Of a stretch of 64,000 bases of DNA, positions 28,556 through 37,013 are shown in pieces. The notes under the pieces are model-generated. The model did no database searches, was not told the DNA's origin, and worked only from the letters and a program-made list of their open reading frames with translations. Source of the DNA: Gammaproteobacteria bacterium HGW-Gammaproteobacteria-13 (GTDB taxonomy: Bacteria; Pseudomonadota; Gammaproteobacteria; Pseudomonadales; Pseudomonadaceae); contig PGZH01000001.1 of NCBI GenBank assembly GCA_002840155.1, forward strand, positions 1 through 64,000. The letters run 5' to 3'. The first letter of the stretch is position 1. Each line of letters opens with the position of its first letter. The translations under genes and the position numbers were made by a program.

Positions 28556-29266
28556 TTAAATCTCCGCCAGACGAGTGGCTTTGTTCAGCTCCGCGAGCGA
28601 CAGGCTGCGGTCAAACAGCCGTGCCAGGCTCTGGTCGTGGCTGACAAATAGCAGGCTGGAGCCGGCCTCGCGGCACTCGGCGAACAGCAATTCAAGAAAG
28701 GCTTCGCGGGCATCGGCATCCAGGGCCGAGGTGGGTTCGTCGGCGATCACCAGCTCCGGCTGGCCGATCAGCGCACGGGCAGCCGCCACGCGTTGTTGCT
28801 GGCCAATCGATAGATCTCCAGCGCGGCGTTGCAGCAGTTCCGGCTGGTGCAAGCCGAGGTGGGCGAGCAGGGCGCTGGTGGCCTTGGCCACGCTGCCATG
28901 GCGTTGTACTGCGCGGCTGGCGCGCAGTTTAGAGAAATGGCAGGGCAGTTCGACGTTCTCGCGCACCGAGAGAAACGGCAGCAGGTTGAACTGCTGGAAG
29001 ATGTAGCCAGTGTGATCGACGCGGAAACGGTCGCGGGCGCTGGCGGACAGCGTGCTGAGATCCTGGTCGAGCAGCTGGATACTGCCGCGGTTGGGCTTCT
29101 GCACGCCGCCAAGCAGGCCCAGCAAGGTGGTCTTGCCGCTGCCGCTGGGGCCTTTGAGAAACAGGCTTTCGCCGCGTTGTAGGGTGAAGGTGTCGATGTC
29201 CAGCAACTCGGGCTGGCCGGGCCAGGCAAAGCCGAGGTTGGACAGTTGGATCAGGGCTGAACTCAT
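28556..29266 (-). CDS. ABC transporter ATP-binding protein (LolD/MacB-like)
   Basis: A 236-residue ATPase with Walker A G-P-S-G-S-G-K-T-T (about residues 38-46), signature L-S-I-G-Q-Q-Q-R-V and Walker B L-V-I-A-D-E-P-T-S-A-L-D. The D-loop and H-loop (F-V-S-H-D-Q-S) are intact. It drives the adjacent FtsX-type permease. A palindromic repeat of about 90 bases separates it from the zrgA-like gene, but orientation and content support one operon. Confidence 0.9.
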   Translation of the reverse strand: MSSALIQLSNLGFAWPGQPELLDIDTFTLQRGESLFLKGPSGSGKTTLLGLLGGVQKPNRGSIQLLDQDLSTLSASARDRFRVDHTGYIFQQFNLLPFLSVRENVELPCHFSKLRASRAVQRHGSVAKATSALLAHLGLHQPELLQRRAGDLSIGQQQRVAAARALIGQPELVIADEPTSALDADAREAFLELLFAECREAGSSLLFVSHDQSLARLFDRSLSLAELNKATRLAEI

Positions 29267-29283
29267 GGGGGAACTCGTTTGGC

Positions 29284-29373
29284 GCGTAGGGTGGATCGGG
29301 GTGCGTAGCTGACGCTCTTTTCATCCACCGCAAAATTGCAATGGTGGATGGGTGAAGCGTCATCCACCCTACG
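29284..29373. repeat. Palindromic intergenic repeat, GTAGGGTGGATGACGC family (copy 2)
   Basis: Outer arms CGTAGGGTGGAT and ATCCACCCTACG with inner arms CATCCACCG / TGGTGGATG. It is inserted between two genes of the zinc operon, where it may act as an attenuating or stabilising RNA hairpin. Confidence 0.75.
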
Positions 29374-29386
29374 TTAAATCGGCAAA

Positions 29387-29962
29387 TCAGAAACTCAGGG
29401 TTGGCTGCGCGGGCGTCAGTTCCAGGCCCTGCTGGCCATTCGGGCCGATCAGTTGTACCTGAATTTTCTCGGTGGCGGGGAAGCGCTTGAACAGTTCGCC
29501 CAGGTTAAGTTGTTTCAATTCTTCAGGCTTTTGGCAGTCGAGGCTGTAGTGCGCGTGGATATCGCTGTGCTCGCTGTCATGGTCGTGGTGTTCTTCGTGC
29601 TTATGCTCAGCAAACAGCGGGCTTTCCAGCTCCTGTTTACTGAGCGTGCAGTCGCCCGCGCTCAGGCCGAACAGCGCCTGCGGTTGTTCCAGCTGGCTGC
29701 GCGCAGCCGCAACCTTGGCTTTGTCGGCGTCGCTCTTAGCGGCATGCTCGAAGCCCACCAGGTTCATCGCCGGGCTGTCCAGTTGCAGGTGCAGCATCTT
29801 GCCGTCGAGCACCACATTGAGTTGCGCTGAGCCGTGCTCATGGGCATCCAGGCTGCCGTGCTCGGCGTGATCATGCGCGTGGTCGTGTTCATGGCTGTGT
29901 GCGGCAACGCCAGTGGCGAGGGGCAGCAGGGTAAACGGCAGGGCAAGTAGCAGGCGGCGCAT
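29387..29962 (-). CDS. His-rich periplasmic DUF2796 / ZrgA-like zinc protein
   Basis: A 191-residue protein with a signal peptide (MRRLLLALPFTLLPLATGVA) followed at once by a His/Asp/Glu tract (H-S-H-E-H-D-H-A-H-D-H-A-E-H) and a second one near residues 118-135 (H-K-H-E-E-H-H-D-H-D). The family (DUF2796) includes ZrgA, a zinc-binding protein that feeds zinc importers in Vibrio. It is the first gene of the operon, and a Zur-like palindrome sits 29 bases upstream of its start. Confidence 0.87.
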   Translation of the reverse strand: MRRLLLALPFTLLPLATGVAAHSHEHDHAHDHAEHGSLDAHEHGSAQLNVVLDGKMLHLQLDSPAMNLVGFEHAAKSDADKAKVAAARSQLEQPQALFGLSAGDCTLSKQELESPLFAEHKHEEHHDHDSEHSDIHAHYSLDCQKPEELKQLNLGELFKRFPATEKIQVQLIGPNGQQGLELTPAQPTLSF

Positions 29963-29990
29963 AGCGGTCTCCGGTCAGAAATAATCTAGC

Positions 29991-30003
29991 GTTACGTTAT
30001 AAC
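29991..30003. promoter_or_regulatory. Zur-like operator of the zinc operon
   Basis: On the minus strand the site reads GTTATAACGTAAC, matching 11 of 13 positions of the palindrome GTTATAATATAAC typical of Zur sites. It ends 28 bases before the zrgA-like ATG, where it would overlap the promoter. Confidence 0.55.
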
Positions 30004-30085
30004 AACTTTTTGGTGGGCATGGCCAGCCTTGCTTGGCGGCCCGTTGCGGACGTGGGAGCATGGCGGCTGATCAGTTGAGGGCAGA

Positions 30086-30427
30086 ATGATGGTGCGAATT
30101 CGTGGGCAGATTGGCGCCTGGCCGGTGGACCTGACGGTAGAGCTGGATGCGCAGGATTGGGCGCAGCTGGCCCAGCACGTGCCCCTTGAAGTACCCGCTG
30201 CGCCGGCAGCAGCTGCTGCGCCTGTGGCCAACGATGCCCTGTGGCAGACCACCTTGGAGTTGCTGCGTCAGGCTGGGCAGATCGAGGGGCCGCAGTTGCT
30301 TGGGCAACTGGCCGGGCTGGCGGGCGGGGAGGCGGCGGGCAAGCGCCTGCTGGTGCGCCTGCGCCATTGCGCACAGGTGCGCATGGAAACCGGCGCAGAT
30401 GCGCCTATCTATCACTGGATTGGTTAA
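30086..30427 (+). CDS. Conserved hypothetical protein
   Basis: A 113-residue protein starting MMVRIRGQIGAWPVDLTVEL; the second ATG (30089) is equally possible. The N-terminal half looks like a short beta-rich segment (V-R-I-R-G-Q-I-G-A-W-P-V-D-L-T-V-E-L-D). An Ala/Pro linker and a helical C-terminal part follow. No catalytic motif, signal peptide or membrane segment is visible. Similar small genes lie at this place in P. aeruginosa, between the zinc operon and the thioredoxin-like gene. I do not recognise a function. Confidence 0.7.
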   Translation: MMVRIRGQIGAWPVDLTVELDAQDWAQLAQHVPLEVPAAPAAAAAPVANDALWQTTLELLRQAGQIEGPQLLGQLAGLAGGEAAGKRLLVRLRHCAQVRMETGADAPIYHWIG

Positions 30428-30473
30428 GTAGGTGTCGACGCAGCACAGGGGCGGGTGATCGATCACCTGACCT

Positions 30474-30535
30474 GTCGCGGCTAAAGCCCCTCCCACAGGA
30501 CTTGCTGTTCTCGTGGGAGGGGCTTTAGCCGCGAG
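30474..30535. repeat. Long perfect palindrome, GGCTAAAGCCCCTCCCAC family
   Basis: TCGCGGCTAAAGCCCCTCCCA and its inverted copy flank about 20 bases. Located between convergent genes, it can also serve as a transcription terminator. Related copies lie at 50511 and 51841. Confidence 0.8.
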
Positions 30536-30555
30536 GGCCGACAGGCCATTTCTGT

Positions 30556-31428
30556 CTAGTAAATCGCCTGGTACAGCTTGCGCCGGTAGGCGGTGACCAG
30601 CGGGTGGTCATTGCCCAGCAGGTCGAAAACTTGCAACAGGGTTTTGTGCGGCAGGCCGTCGGCGTAGCTGCGGTTGCGGATAAACAGCTTGAGCAGGGCG
30701 TCCAGCGCCGGCTCGTAGTGCTGGCGCGCCAGTTGTTGGATGGCGAGCTGGTAGCTCGCTTCATCGTCTTCGGCGTTCTGCGCCAGGCGGGTTTTCAGGC
30801 TGGCGGCATCTGGCAGTTCGGCTGCTTGGCGTAGAAAGGTCAGCTGCGCGCGGGCACCGGCCAGGGCCTGTTTATGTTCATCGCCTTTTACCGCGCCCAG
30901 CACGGCTTCTGCCTCACCCAGCTCACCACGCTCAGCCAGGCAACGCGCGTAGAGAATCAGCGCGGCAGCATGTTCGTTGTTTTCCGTCAGCAGTACCTTG
31001 AGCACTGCTTCGGCCTCACTGAAGCGGCCTTCGCTGAATAGCGCCTGCGCCGCTTCCATCGGGTCGGCGGCGGCTGGCGCCGGTTCGGCGACATGCGGCT
31101 TGAGCATCTCGCGAATCGCCGACTCGGGCTGTGCGCCGGCAAAACCGTCCACTGGTTGGCCATCCTTGAACAGCACCACGGTGGGCAGGCTGCGGATGCC
31201 GAAGCGCGCAACGATGTCTTGTTCGATATCGCAGTTGACCTTGGCCAGCAGCAGCTCGCCGTTGTATTCCTCGGTGATCTTCGCCAGCAGCGGCATCAGT
31301 GCCTTGCACGGCGCGCACCACTCGGCCCAGAAGTCCACCAGCACCGGCTTCTGGAAGGAGTTCTCGATTACCAGCTGTTCGAAGCTGGCGCTGCCTGCGA
31401 TATCAACGATGTAAGGGGAGTTGCTCAT
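30556..31428 (-). CDS. CnoX/YbbN-type thioredoxin-fold co-chaperone
   Basis: A 290-residue cytoplasmic protein: an N-terminal thioredoxin domain with redox motif W-C-A-P-C-K (about residues 37-42) and a C-terminal TPR region (A-Q-A-L-F-S-E-G-R-F-S-E-A-E-A-V-L-K...). E. coli CnoX (YbbN) has this layout but lacks the first Cys of the pair; here C-x-x-C is complete, so thiol-disulfide activity is likely as well as holdase activity. The start at 31428 has GAGCGACC upstream. It lies convergent to the small hypothetical gene and upstream of nothing co-directional at short distance. Confidence 0.88.
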   Translation of the reverse strand: MSNSPYIVDIAGSASFEQLVIENSFQKPVLVDFWAEWCAPCKALMPLLAKITEEYNGELLLAKVNCDIEQDIVARFGIRSLPTVVLFKDGQPVDGFAGAQPESAIREMLKPHVAEPAPAAADPMEAAQALFSEGRFSEAEAVLKVLLTENNEHAAALILYARCLAERGELGEAEAVLGAVKGDEHKQALAGARAQLTFLRQAAELPDAASLKTRLAQNAEDDEASYQLAIQQLARQHYEPALDALLKLFIRNRSYADGLPHKTLLQVFDLLGNDHPLVTAYRRKLYQAIY

Positions 31429-31499
31429 GGTCGCTCTCGGTGGTGCGAAAAATGGGATGGACTATAAATGCGGTCGCGGTACGGCGGATACAAGGGGCT

Positions 31500-32156
31500 T
31501 CAGCCGCGTTCGGCGTGGTACAGGCTGACATGACGGAACTCGGCCGGCTCGGCCAGATCCGGCCAGGTGCAGGCTTCGAGGATGCCCAGGCGCTGATATA
31601 GCGGGTGTTGGAAATCGCGCACTCGCGAGTCGGCCACCAGCGCTTCACGACCACGGCTGAGAAACTGGTCGAGCAGCGGTAAGTTGGCGCGGTCGTAGAG
31701 TACGTCGGCGACGATGATCAGGTCGAAGCGGTCGGCCTCTTGAAAGAAGTCTGTCGAGTAGCTCAGCGCCACACCATTCAATGCGGCATTGGCCTGACAG
31801 GACGCAATCGCCAGCGGGTCGAGGTCGCAGGCCACCACTTCCAGCGCGCCGGCTTTGGCCGCAGCAATCGCCGCCACGCCTGAGCCTGCGCCGAAATCCA
31901 GCACGCGCTTGCCGCGCACCCACTCGGGATGCTCGGCCAACCAGCGTGCCAGCACCAGGCCGCTGGCCCAGCAGAAGCACCAGTAGGGCGGATCTTCGAG
32001 GATCAGGCGGGTTTCTTCCGGGCTGAAACAGCGATCCATATTGGCCGGGTCGATCAGCCACAGCTTGATCGCGGTGCCGGGCAGCGTCTGCGCGCTGAGC
32101 TGGGCATCGCCCAGTAGTTCACTGAGCGCAGCCTGCAGGGCGGCAGGCGCTGTCAT
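31500..32156 (-). CDS. Class I SAM-dependent methyltransferase (Nnt1/ETFB-type)
   Basis: A 218-residue protein with the SAM-binding motif V-L-D-F-G-A-G-S-G-V-A-A-I-A-A (about residues 84-98), motif II A-C-D-L-D-P-L-A and the post-motif D-L-I-I-V-A-D-V-L-Y-D. This resembles the ETF-beta lysine methyltransferase and nicotinamide N-methyltransferase-like group. The substrate is not determinable. It overlaps the lipoprotein stop by ATGA, so both are co-translated. Confidence 0.83.
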   Translation of the reverse strand: MTAPAALQAALSELLGDAQLSAQTLPGTAIKLWLIDPANMDRCFSPEETRLILEDPPYWCFCWASGLVLARWLAEHPEWVRGKRVLDFGAGSGVAAIAAAKAGALEVVACDLDPLAIASCQANAALNGVALSYSTDFFQEADRFDLIIVADVLYDRANLPLLDQFLSRGREALVADSRVRDFQHPLYQRLGILEACTWPDLAEPAEFRHVSLYHAERG

Positions 32157-32617
32157 GGCGCAGGCACCAGGCGCAATTCACCGAGGGCCTGGGTCTCGCC
32201 ACGGGCGATAGGTTGCGCGGGCAGACGCAGAATCAGCCGGCCGGCCTGGTTGGCGCGGCCATGCAGCTCGATGCGGCTGTGCTTGTTAAAGGTGTCCGGG
32301 TTGAACGGCAGACGAAATGCCAGCGGGCTGCCGGTGCCGCGTAGCTGGATATTGCCCAGCAGCGCCTGTGGCCGGCCGCGTTGATCGACCGCTAGCAAGG
32401 CCAGCTCGACATCCGCTTCATTGGGCACATTCAACAAGCTGCCGCTCAGCTCGCGCTGATAGGCCGGCAAAGGCGCAGCTTCTGCCGGGGCCTGTGTCGA
32501 CGCAGGTGTTGTGGGTTTTGCGGGCGCTGGGTTGTCGCTGGCGCAGGCCGTCAGTAGGGCAATCAGGCTCACTAGAATCAGCGGTTGCAATGGCTTAGGG
32601 GCTTTCATGGTAGGCAT
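32153..32617 (-). CDS. YbaY-family lipoprotein
   Basis: A 154-residue lipoprotein with signal peptide and lipobox L-L-T-A-C (Cys near residue 25), a Pro/Ala-rich linker and a beta-sandwich domain ([19 protein letters not shown]). This fits the type III secretion pilotin-like YbaY/YscW domain. I choose ATG 32617 ([12 protein letters not shown]), with CGGAG 4 bases upstream; ATG 32608 is an alternative. The function of YbaY proteins is unclear. It diverges from nrdR. Confidence 0.82.
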   Translation of the reverse strand: MPTMKAPKPLQPLILVSLIALLTACASDNPAPAKPTTPASTQAPAEAAPLPAYQRELSGSLLNVPNEADVELALLAVDQRGRPQALLGNIQLRGTGSPLAFRLPFNPDTFNKHSRIELHGRANQAGRLILRLPAQPIARGETQALGELRLVPAP

Positions 32618-32724
32618 CAACTCCGCTGGTTTGCATGGGCGCCTGTATACCGCAAACCCCTCGGCTTGTCTTGCCTGCGGGATGCGCTACCATGGCTACC
32701 TTCGTTCTAAGGCTGGCCTTATTT

Positions 32725-33189
32725 ATGCACTGTCCCTTCTGCGGTGCCAATGACACCAAAGTGATCGACTCGCGCCTGGTTGCCGAGGGTGAGCAGGTGC
32801 GTCGTCGGCGTGAATGCCTGGCCTGTGAGGAACGCTTCACCACCTTCGAGACCGCCGAGTTGGTGATGCCGCGCCTGATCAAGCAGGACGGCAGCCGCCA
32901 GCCCTTCGATGAAGACAAGCTGCGCGCCGGCATGCAGCGTGCGCTGGAGAAGCGCCCGGTAAGCATCGAGCGCCTGGAAGCGGCCATCGCCCATATCAAG
33001 CACAAGCTGCGCGCCACCGGCGAGCGCGAGATCAAGTCATTGGTGCTCGGTGAGCTGGTGATGGCCGAGCTGCAGAAGCTCGATGAAGTGGCCTATATCC
33101 GCTTTGCCTCGGTGTACAAACGCTTTCAAGACCTCAACGAGTTCCGTGAGGAAATCGACCGCCTGTCCCGCGAACCTGCCAAAGGTTGA
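32725..33189 (+). CDS. nrdR: Transcriptional repressor NrdR
   Basis: NrdR represses ribonucleotide reductase genes by sensing ATP/dATP. ATG 32725 ([20 protein letters not shown]) gives the standard 154 residues; an upstream in-frame start would break the family N-terminus. The zinc ribbon C-P-F-C ... C-L-A-C is at residues 3-34, and the ATP-cone follows (about 49-139). Adjacency to ribD is the common gammaproteobacterial arrangement. Confidence 0.95.
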   Translation: MHCPFCGANDTKVIDSRLVAEGEQVRRRRECLACEERFTTFETAELVMPRLIKQDGSRQPFDEDKLRAGMQRALEKRPVSIERLEAAIAHIKHKLRATGEREIKSLVLGELVMAELQKLDEVAYIRFASVYKRFQDLNEFREEIDRLSREPAKG

Positions 33190-33191
33190 CG

Positions 33192-34307
33192 ATGAATTCA
33201 GATCACGCCTTTATGGCTCGCGCGCTGGAGCTGGCCCGTAAAGGCCTGTACTCCACCCACCCTAATCCGCGCGTTGGCTGCGTGATCGTTCGTGATGGAC
33301 GCATCGTCGGCGAAGGCTGGCATGCCCGTGCAGGCGAACCCCATGCCGAAGTGCACGCGCTGCGCCAGGCCGGTGAAAAGGCCCGTGGCGCGACGGCTTA
33401 CGTCACCTTGGAGCCCTGCAGCCACCACGGGCGCACGCCGCCGTGCGCCGATGCGCTGATCAGTGCCGGTATTAGCCGCGTCGTAGCCGCCATGCAGGAC
33501 CCTAATCCGCAGGTCGGTGGTGATGGCCTGCTGCGCTTGATGCACGCGGGTATCGCGGTGCAGAGCGGCGTGCTTGAGACCGAAGCGCGGGCGCTGAATG
33601 CCGGCTTTATCAAACGAATGGAGCAAGGCCTGCCGTTTGTGCGGGTCAAGCTGGCGATGAGTCTGGATGGCCGTACCGCCATGGCCAGTGGCGAAAGCCA
33701 GTGGATCACGGGGCCGGCTGCGCGCGCTGCGGTGCAGCGCCTGCGTGCGCGCTCCAGTGTGGTGTTGACCGGTGCCGACACAGTGCTGGCTGATGATGCA
33801 CGCCTGACCGTGCGCGCCGACGAGCTCGGTCTGGGCGCTGAGTTGAGTGCCCTGGCGCAGACTCGGCCGCCGCTGCGGGTGCTGGTGGATGGGCGCTTGC
33901 GGGTGCCGCTCAGCGTACCGTTCTTCCAGGCCGGAGCCGCCATGGTGGCGACCTGCGCGGCAGCATCGGCACGTGATCGCTATCTGGACGATGGACATGA
34001 ACTATTGGCCGTGCCCGGCAGCAACGGGCATGTTGACCTGCGTCGGCTGCTGATTGAGCTGGCCAGCCGTGGCGCCAATGAGGTGCTGGTGGAAGCCGGG
34101 CCGCGTCTGGCCGGAGCGTTTGCCCGTCTGGGCCTGGTGGATGAGTACCAGCTGTTTGTGGCGCCCAAGCTGCTGGGTTCCAGCGCGCGGCCGTTGCTCG
34201 ACCTGCCGTTGGCGCGGATGGCCGATGCGCCAGCGCTGAAAATTGTCGAAATGCGCGCAGTCGGCGATGACTGGCGGATTATCGCGGTGCCACAGCCAGC
34301 GGCTTGA
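33192..34307 (+). CDS. ribD: Bifunctional riboflavin biosynthesis deaminase/reductase RibD
   Basis: RibD deaminates and then reduces the pyrimidine intermediate of riboflavin synthesis. ATG 33192 (MNSDHAFMARALELARKGLY) is preceded by AAAGG at 7-base spacing; the TTG six bases upstream is unlikely. The 371-residue protein has the zinc deaminase motifs H-A-E-V-H and P-C-S-H-H-G-R-T-P-P-C (residues about 50-85). The C-terminal NADPH reductase domain starts at V-R-V-K-L-A-M-S-L-D-G-R-T. It sits two bases after nrdR. Confidence 0.95.
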   Translation: MNSDHAFMARALELARKGLYSTHPNPRVGCVIVRDGRIVGEGWHARAGEPHAEVHALRQAGEKARGATAYVTLEPCSHHGRTPPCADALISAGISRVVAAMQDPNPQVGGDGLLRLMHAGIAVQSGVLETEARALNAGFIKRMEQGLPFVRVKLAMSLDGRTAMASGESQWITGPAARAAVQRLRARSSVVLTGADTVLADDARLTVRADELGLGAELSALAQTRPPLRVLVDGRLRVPLSVPFFQAGAAMVATCAAASARDRYLDDGHELLAVPGSNGHVDLRRLLIELASRGANEVLVEAGPRLAGAFARLGLVDEYQLFVAPKLLGSSARPLLDLPLARMADAPALKIVEMRAVGDDWRIIAVPQPAA

Positions 34308-34391
34308 TGGGCGCTTATTCAGGCTGTCGCTTGGCCATGCAGGGCGGCAGCAATTGTGGTAAAACGCGTCTCGGCTGCGCAAGTGGCCGTA

Positions 34392-34545
34392 ACGTTCTCA
34401 GGGCGGGGTGTAATTCCCCACCGGCGGTAATGGCTGCAAGGCCTAGCCCGCGAGCGCTTGCCAGGTGGTGTAAACCGCTGGGCAAGGTCAGCAGACCCGG
34501 TGTGATTCCGGGGCCGACGGTTAGAGTCCGGATAAAGAGAGAGCG
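34392..34545 (+). ncRNA. FMN riboswitch (RFN element)
   Basis: All hallmark blocks are present in order: TTCTCAGGGCGGGGTG, ATTCCCCACCGGCGGTAA, AGCCCGCGAGCG, GGTCAGCAGACCCGGTG, ATTCCGGGGCCGACGGTTAG and AGTCCGGATAAAGAGAG. It senses FMN and sits between ribD and ribE, so it should control ribE, ribBA, ribH and nusB downstream. The 3' expression platform appears to be the hairpin at 34605-34624. Confidence 0.95.
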
Positions 34546-34604
34546 GGATTGCCTCAACAAGGCGCGTTCAGGCGTGCCTCGAAATCCCTATCGATCAATC
34601 ACGC

Positions 34605-34624
34605 CCTGTTTTTTATAAAACAGG
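34605..34624 (+). promoter_or_regulatory. Shine-Dalgarno-masking hairpin downstream of the FMN riboswitch
   Basis: CCTGTTTT and AAAACAGG pair over 8 bp with a 4-base loop, burying the AGG of the AGGAG at 34622-34626. There is no T tract, so translational rather than transcriptional control is suggested. Confidence 0.5.
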
Positions 34625-34635
34625 AGTTGGTCTAG

Positions 34636-34731
34636 ATGTCTGATTTTTATTCCGTGTTCCAGGCTTCTGGCGTTGTTCGCCAGTGCTTTGCCGTGGGCGC
34701 GTCGCAGGGGGTGGCATGTTTACCGGAATAG
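34636..34731 (+). CDS. Candidate 31-residue leader peptide ahead of ribE
   Basis: ATG 34636 follows a strong AGGAG by 9 bases and opens a frame of 31 codons (MSDFYSVFQASGVVRQCFAV..., stop TAG 34729-34731) that ends 16 bases inside ribE in a different frame. The better ribosome site belongs to this frame, not to ribE, so ribE may be translated by coupling. It could be chance; no homologue is known to me. It is of interest because its Shine-Dalgarno is the one masked by the riboswitch hairpin. Confidence 0.35.
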   Translation: MSDFYSVFQASGVVRQCFAVGASQGVACLPE

Positions 34732-35378
34732 TCGAAGCCATAGGCAGTATTCGTGCGCTGACACCCAAGGGCGGTGACGTGCGGGTGTATGTGGAGACCG
34801 GCAAGCTGGACCTCGCCGACGTCAAACTCGGCGACAGCATTGCGGTCAACGGCGTATGCCTGACGGCCGTGGAGCTGCCGGGCGATGGTTTCTGGGCCGA
34901 TGTCAGCCGCGAAACCCTGGCGCATACCGCCTTTATCAGCCTGAAAGCTGGCAGTAAGGTCAACCTGGAAAAGGCCCTGACGCCGACCAGTCGACTCGGC
35001 GGCCACTTGGTCAGCGGCCATGTCGATGGCGTCGGTGAAGTCATCGCCCGCGCCGATAACGCCCGTGCCGTGCAGTTCACCATTCGCGCACCGCGCGAGC
35101 TGGCCAAGTACATCGCCCATAAAGGTTCGATCACCGTCGATGGCACCAGCCTGACCGTCAATGCGGTCAACGGCGCCGAATTCGAGCTGACCATCGTGCC
35201 GCACACCCTGGCCGAGACCATCATGGCCGACTATCGCCCTGGCAGTCAGATCAACCTCGAAGTGGACCTGCTGGCCCGTTACCTGGAGCGTCTGCTGCTC
35301 GGTGACAAGGCCGCCGAGCCGAAAGCCTCGGGCATGACCGCAAGTTTTCTCGCCGAACACGGCTACCTGAACAAATAA
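34716..35378 (+). CDS. ribE: Riboflavin synthase alpha chain
   Basis: Riboflavin synthase dismutates two lumazines into riboflavin. ATG 34716 ([17 protein letters not shown]) gives 220 residues with the two tandem lumazine-binding repeats. The first has the conserved N-terminal M-F-T-G-I-V and [12 protein letters not shown]; the second has H-L-V-S-G-H-V-D-G and [12 protein letters not shown]. Named ribC in P. aeruginosa. It is followed by ribBA after 12 bases. Confidence 0.94.
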   Translation: MFTGIVEAIGSIRALTPKGGDVRVYVETGKLDLADVKLGDSIAVNGVCLTAVELPGDGFWADVSRETLAHTAFISLKAGSKVNLEKALTPTSRLGGHLVSGHVDGVGEVIARADNARAVQFTIRAPRELAKYIAHKGSITVDGTSLTVNAVNGAEFELTIVPHTLAETIMADYRPGSQINLEVDLLARYLERLLLGDKAAEPKASGMTASFLAEHGYLNK

Positions 35379-35390
35379 GGAATCGCCAGC

Positions 35391-36485
35391 ATGGCTCTTA
35401 ACAGTATCGAAGAACTGGTCGAAGACATCCGCGCCGGCAAGATGGTCATCCTGATGGATGACGAGGATCGCGAGAACGAAGGCGATCTGATCATCGCCTC
35501 CGAGTGCGTGACTGCCGAGCACATCAATTTCATGGCGCGCTTCGCCCGTGGCCTGATCTGCATGCCGATGACCCGCGAGCGCTGCGAAACCCTCAAGCTG
35601 CCGCTGATGGCGCCGCGCAACGGTTCCGGTTTCGGCACCAAGTTCACCGTCTCCATCGAGGCGGCAGAAGGCGTGACCACCGGTATCTCTGCTGCCGACC
35701 GCGCGCGTACCGTGCAGGCTGCTGCTGCGAAAAACGCCAAAGCCGACGATATCGTCAGTCCTGGGCATATCTTCCCGCTGATGGCCCAGCCTGGCGGCGT
35801 GCTGGCGCGTGCCGGCCACACCGAAGCGGCCTGCGACTTGGCGCGCATGGGCGGTTTCGAGCCGAGTGGGGTGATCTGCGAAATCATGAACGACGACGGC
35901 ACCATGTCGCGTCGTCCTGAACTGGAAGTGTTCGCCGCCGAGCACGGCATCAAGATCGGCACCATCGCCGACCTGATCCACTACCGCTTGATCCACGAAC
36001 GCACTGTTGAGCGCGTCAGCGAGCAGGTGCTCGACAGCGAACTGGGCCAGTTCAATCTGGTCACCTACCGTGATTCGGTAGAAAACGACGTGCACATGGC
36101 GCTGACTCTGGGCGAAATCTGCGCCGAGGAACCGACTCTGGTGCGGGTGCACAACATGGACCCGCTGCGTGACCTGTTTATGGTCAACCAGCCGGGCCGT
36201 TGGAGCCTGCGCGCAGCCATGGCCGAAGTGGCCAAGGATGGCAGCGGCGTGGTGCTGCTGCTGGGTAACCCGCTGACCGGCCCGGACTTGCTGGCGCATC
36301 TGGAGCGTCAGTTGGGCGGTGAGGCGAAAGTCGCCAACCCGACCACCTACAGCACCGTCGGTGCCGGTTCGCAGATTCTCCGCGACCTCGGCGTGCGCAA
36401 GATGCGCCTGATGAGTTCGCCAATGAAGTTCAATGCAATATCCGGTTTCGACCTGGAAGTTGTAGAATACCTGCCCTCCAAATAA
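35391..36485 (+). CDS. ribBA: 3,4-dihydroxy-2-butanone 4-phosphate synthase with degenerate GTP cyclohydrolase II-like domain
   Basis: The N-terminal domain (residues 1-205) makes the four-carbon precursor of the riboflavin ring from ribulose 5-phosphate; its acidic motif [11 protein letters not shown] and the P-G-H-I-F-P-L and R-x-G-H-T-E-A motifs are intact. The C-terminal domain (about 210-364) has the fold of GTP cyclohydrolase II but lacks the C-x10-C-x-C zinc cysteines. Those are present in the separate RibA encoded at 40674. The second domain is therefore probably not a cyclohydrolase. The gene lies between ribE and ribH. Confidence 0.92.
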   Translation: MALNSIEELVEDIRAGKMVILMDDEDRENEGDLIIASECVTAEHINFMARFARGLICMPMTRERCETLKLPLMAPRNGSGFGTKFTVSIEAAEGVTTGISAADRARTVQAAAAKNAKADDIVSPGHIFPLMAQPGGVLARAGHTEAACDLARMGGFEPSGVICEIMNDDGTMSRRPELEVFAAEHGIKIGTIADLIHYRLIHERTVERVSEQVLDSELGQFNLVTYRDSVENDVHMALTLGEICAEEPTLVRVHNMDPLRDLFMVNQPGRWSLRAAMAEVAKDGSGVVLLLGNPLTGPDLLAHLERQLGGEAKVANPTTYSTVGAGSQILRDLGVRKMRLMSSPMKFNAISGFDLEVVEYLPSK

Positions 36486-36536
36486 TCCCAAGGGTCGCCA
36501 CTGGCGGCCCGGCTCTTTAAATAGACGAGACGCGTT

Positions 36537-37013
36537 ATGACCCTGAAGACCATCGAAGGTACTTTTATCGCCCCCAAGGGCCGCTTTGCACTGGTCGTCG
36601 GCCGCTTTAACAGCTTCGTTGTTGAAAGCCTGGTAAGCGGCGCAGTTGACGCCCTGGTTCGCCACGGCGTGAGCGAAAGCGACATCACCATCATCCGCGC
36701 GCCGGGTGCCTTCGAAATCCCGCTGGTCGCGCAGAAAGTCGCCCAGCGTGGCGATTTCGACGCCATCATCGCCCTCGGTGCGGTGATCCGCGGCGGCACT
36801 CCGCACTTCGAATACGTGGCTGGCGAATGCACCAAGGGCCTGGCCCAAGTGTCCATGGAGTTCGGCGTACCGGTTGCGTTTGGCGTGCTGACTGTCGATT
36901 CCATCGAGCAAGCCATTGAGCGTTCCGGCACCAAGGCCGGCAACAAAGGCGCGGAAGCTGCATTGTCCGCCCTGGAAATGGTCAGCCTGCTGGCGCAGTT
37001 GGAGGCCAAGTGA
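36537..37013 (+). CDS. ribH: 6,7-dimethyl-8-ribityllumazine synthase
   Basis: Lumazine synthase condenses the RibBA and RibD products and usually forms large capsids. The 158-residue product has [10 protein letters not shown], the catalytic loop G-A-F-E-I-P-L and the [13 protein letters not shown] motif with active-site His. Its stop overlaps the nusB GTG by four bases. A 51-base gap precedes it. Confidence 0.96.
   Translation: MTLKTIEGTFIAPKGRFALVVGRFNSFVVESLVSGAVDALVRHGVSESDITIIRAPGAFEIPLVAQKVAQRGDFDAIIALGAVIRGGTPHFEYVAGECTKGLAQVSMEFGVPVAFGVLTVDSIEQAIERSGTKAGNKGAEAALSALEMVSLLAQLEAK

Noticed and set aside
26549-30535. Clustered palindromes as a CRISPR array
   Set aside because: The repeats are of different families, irregularly spaced and lie between genes; there are no uniform spacers or cas genes.
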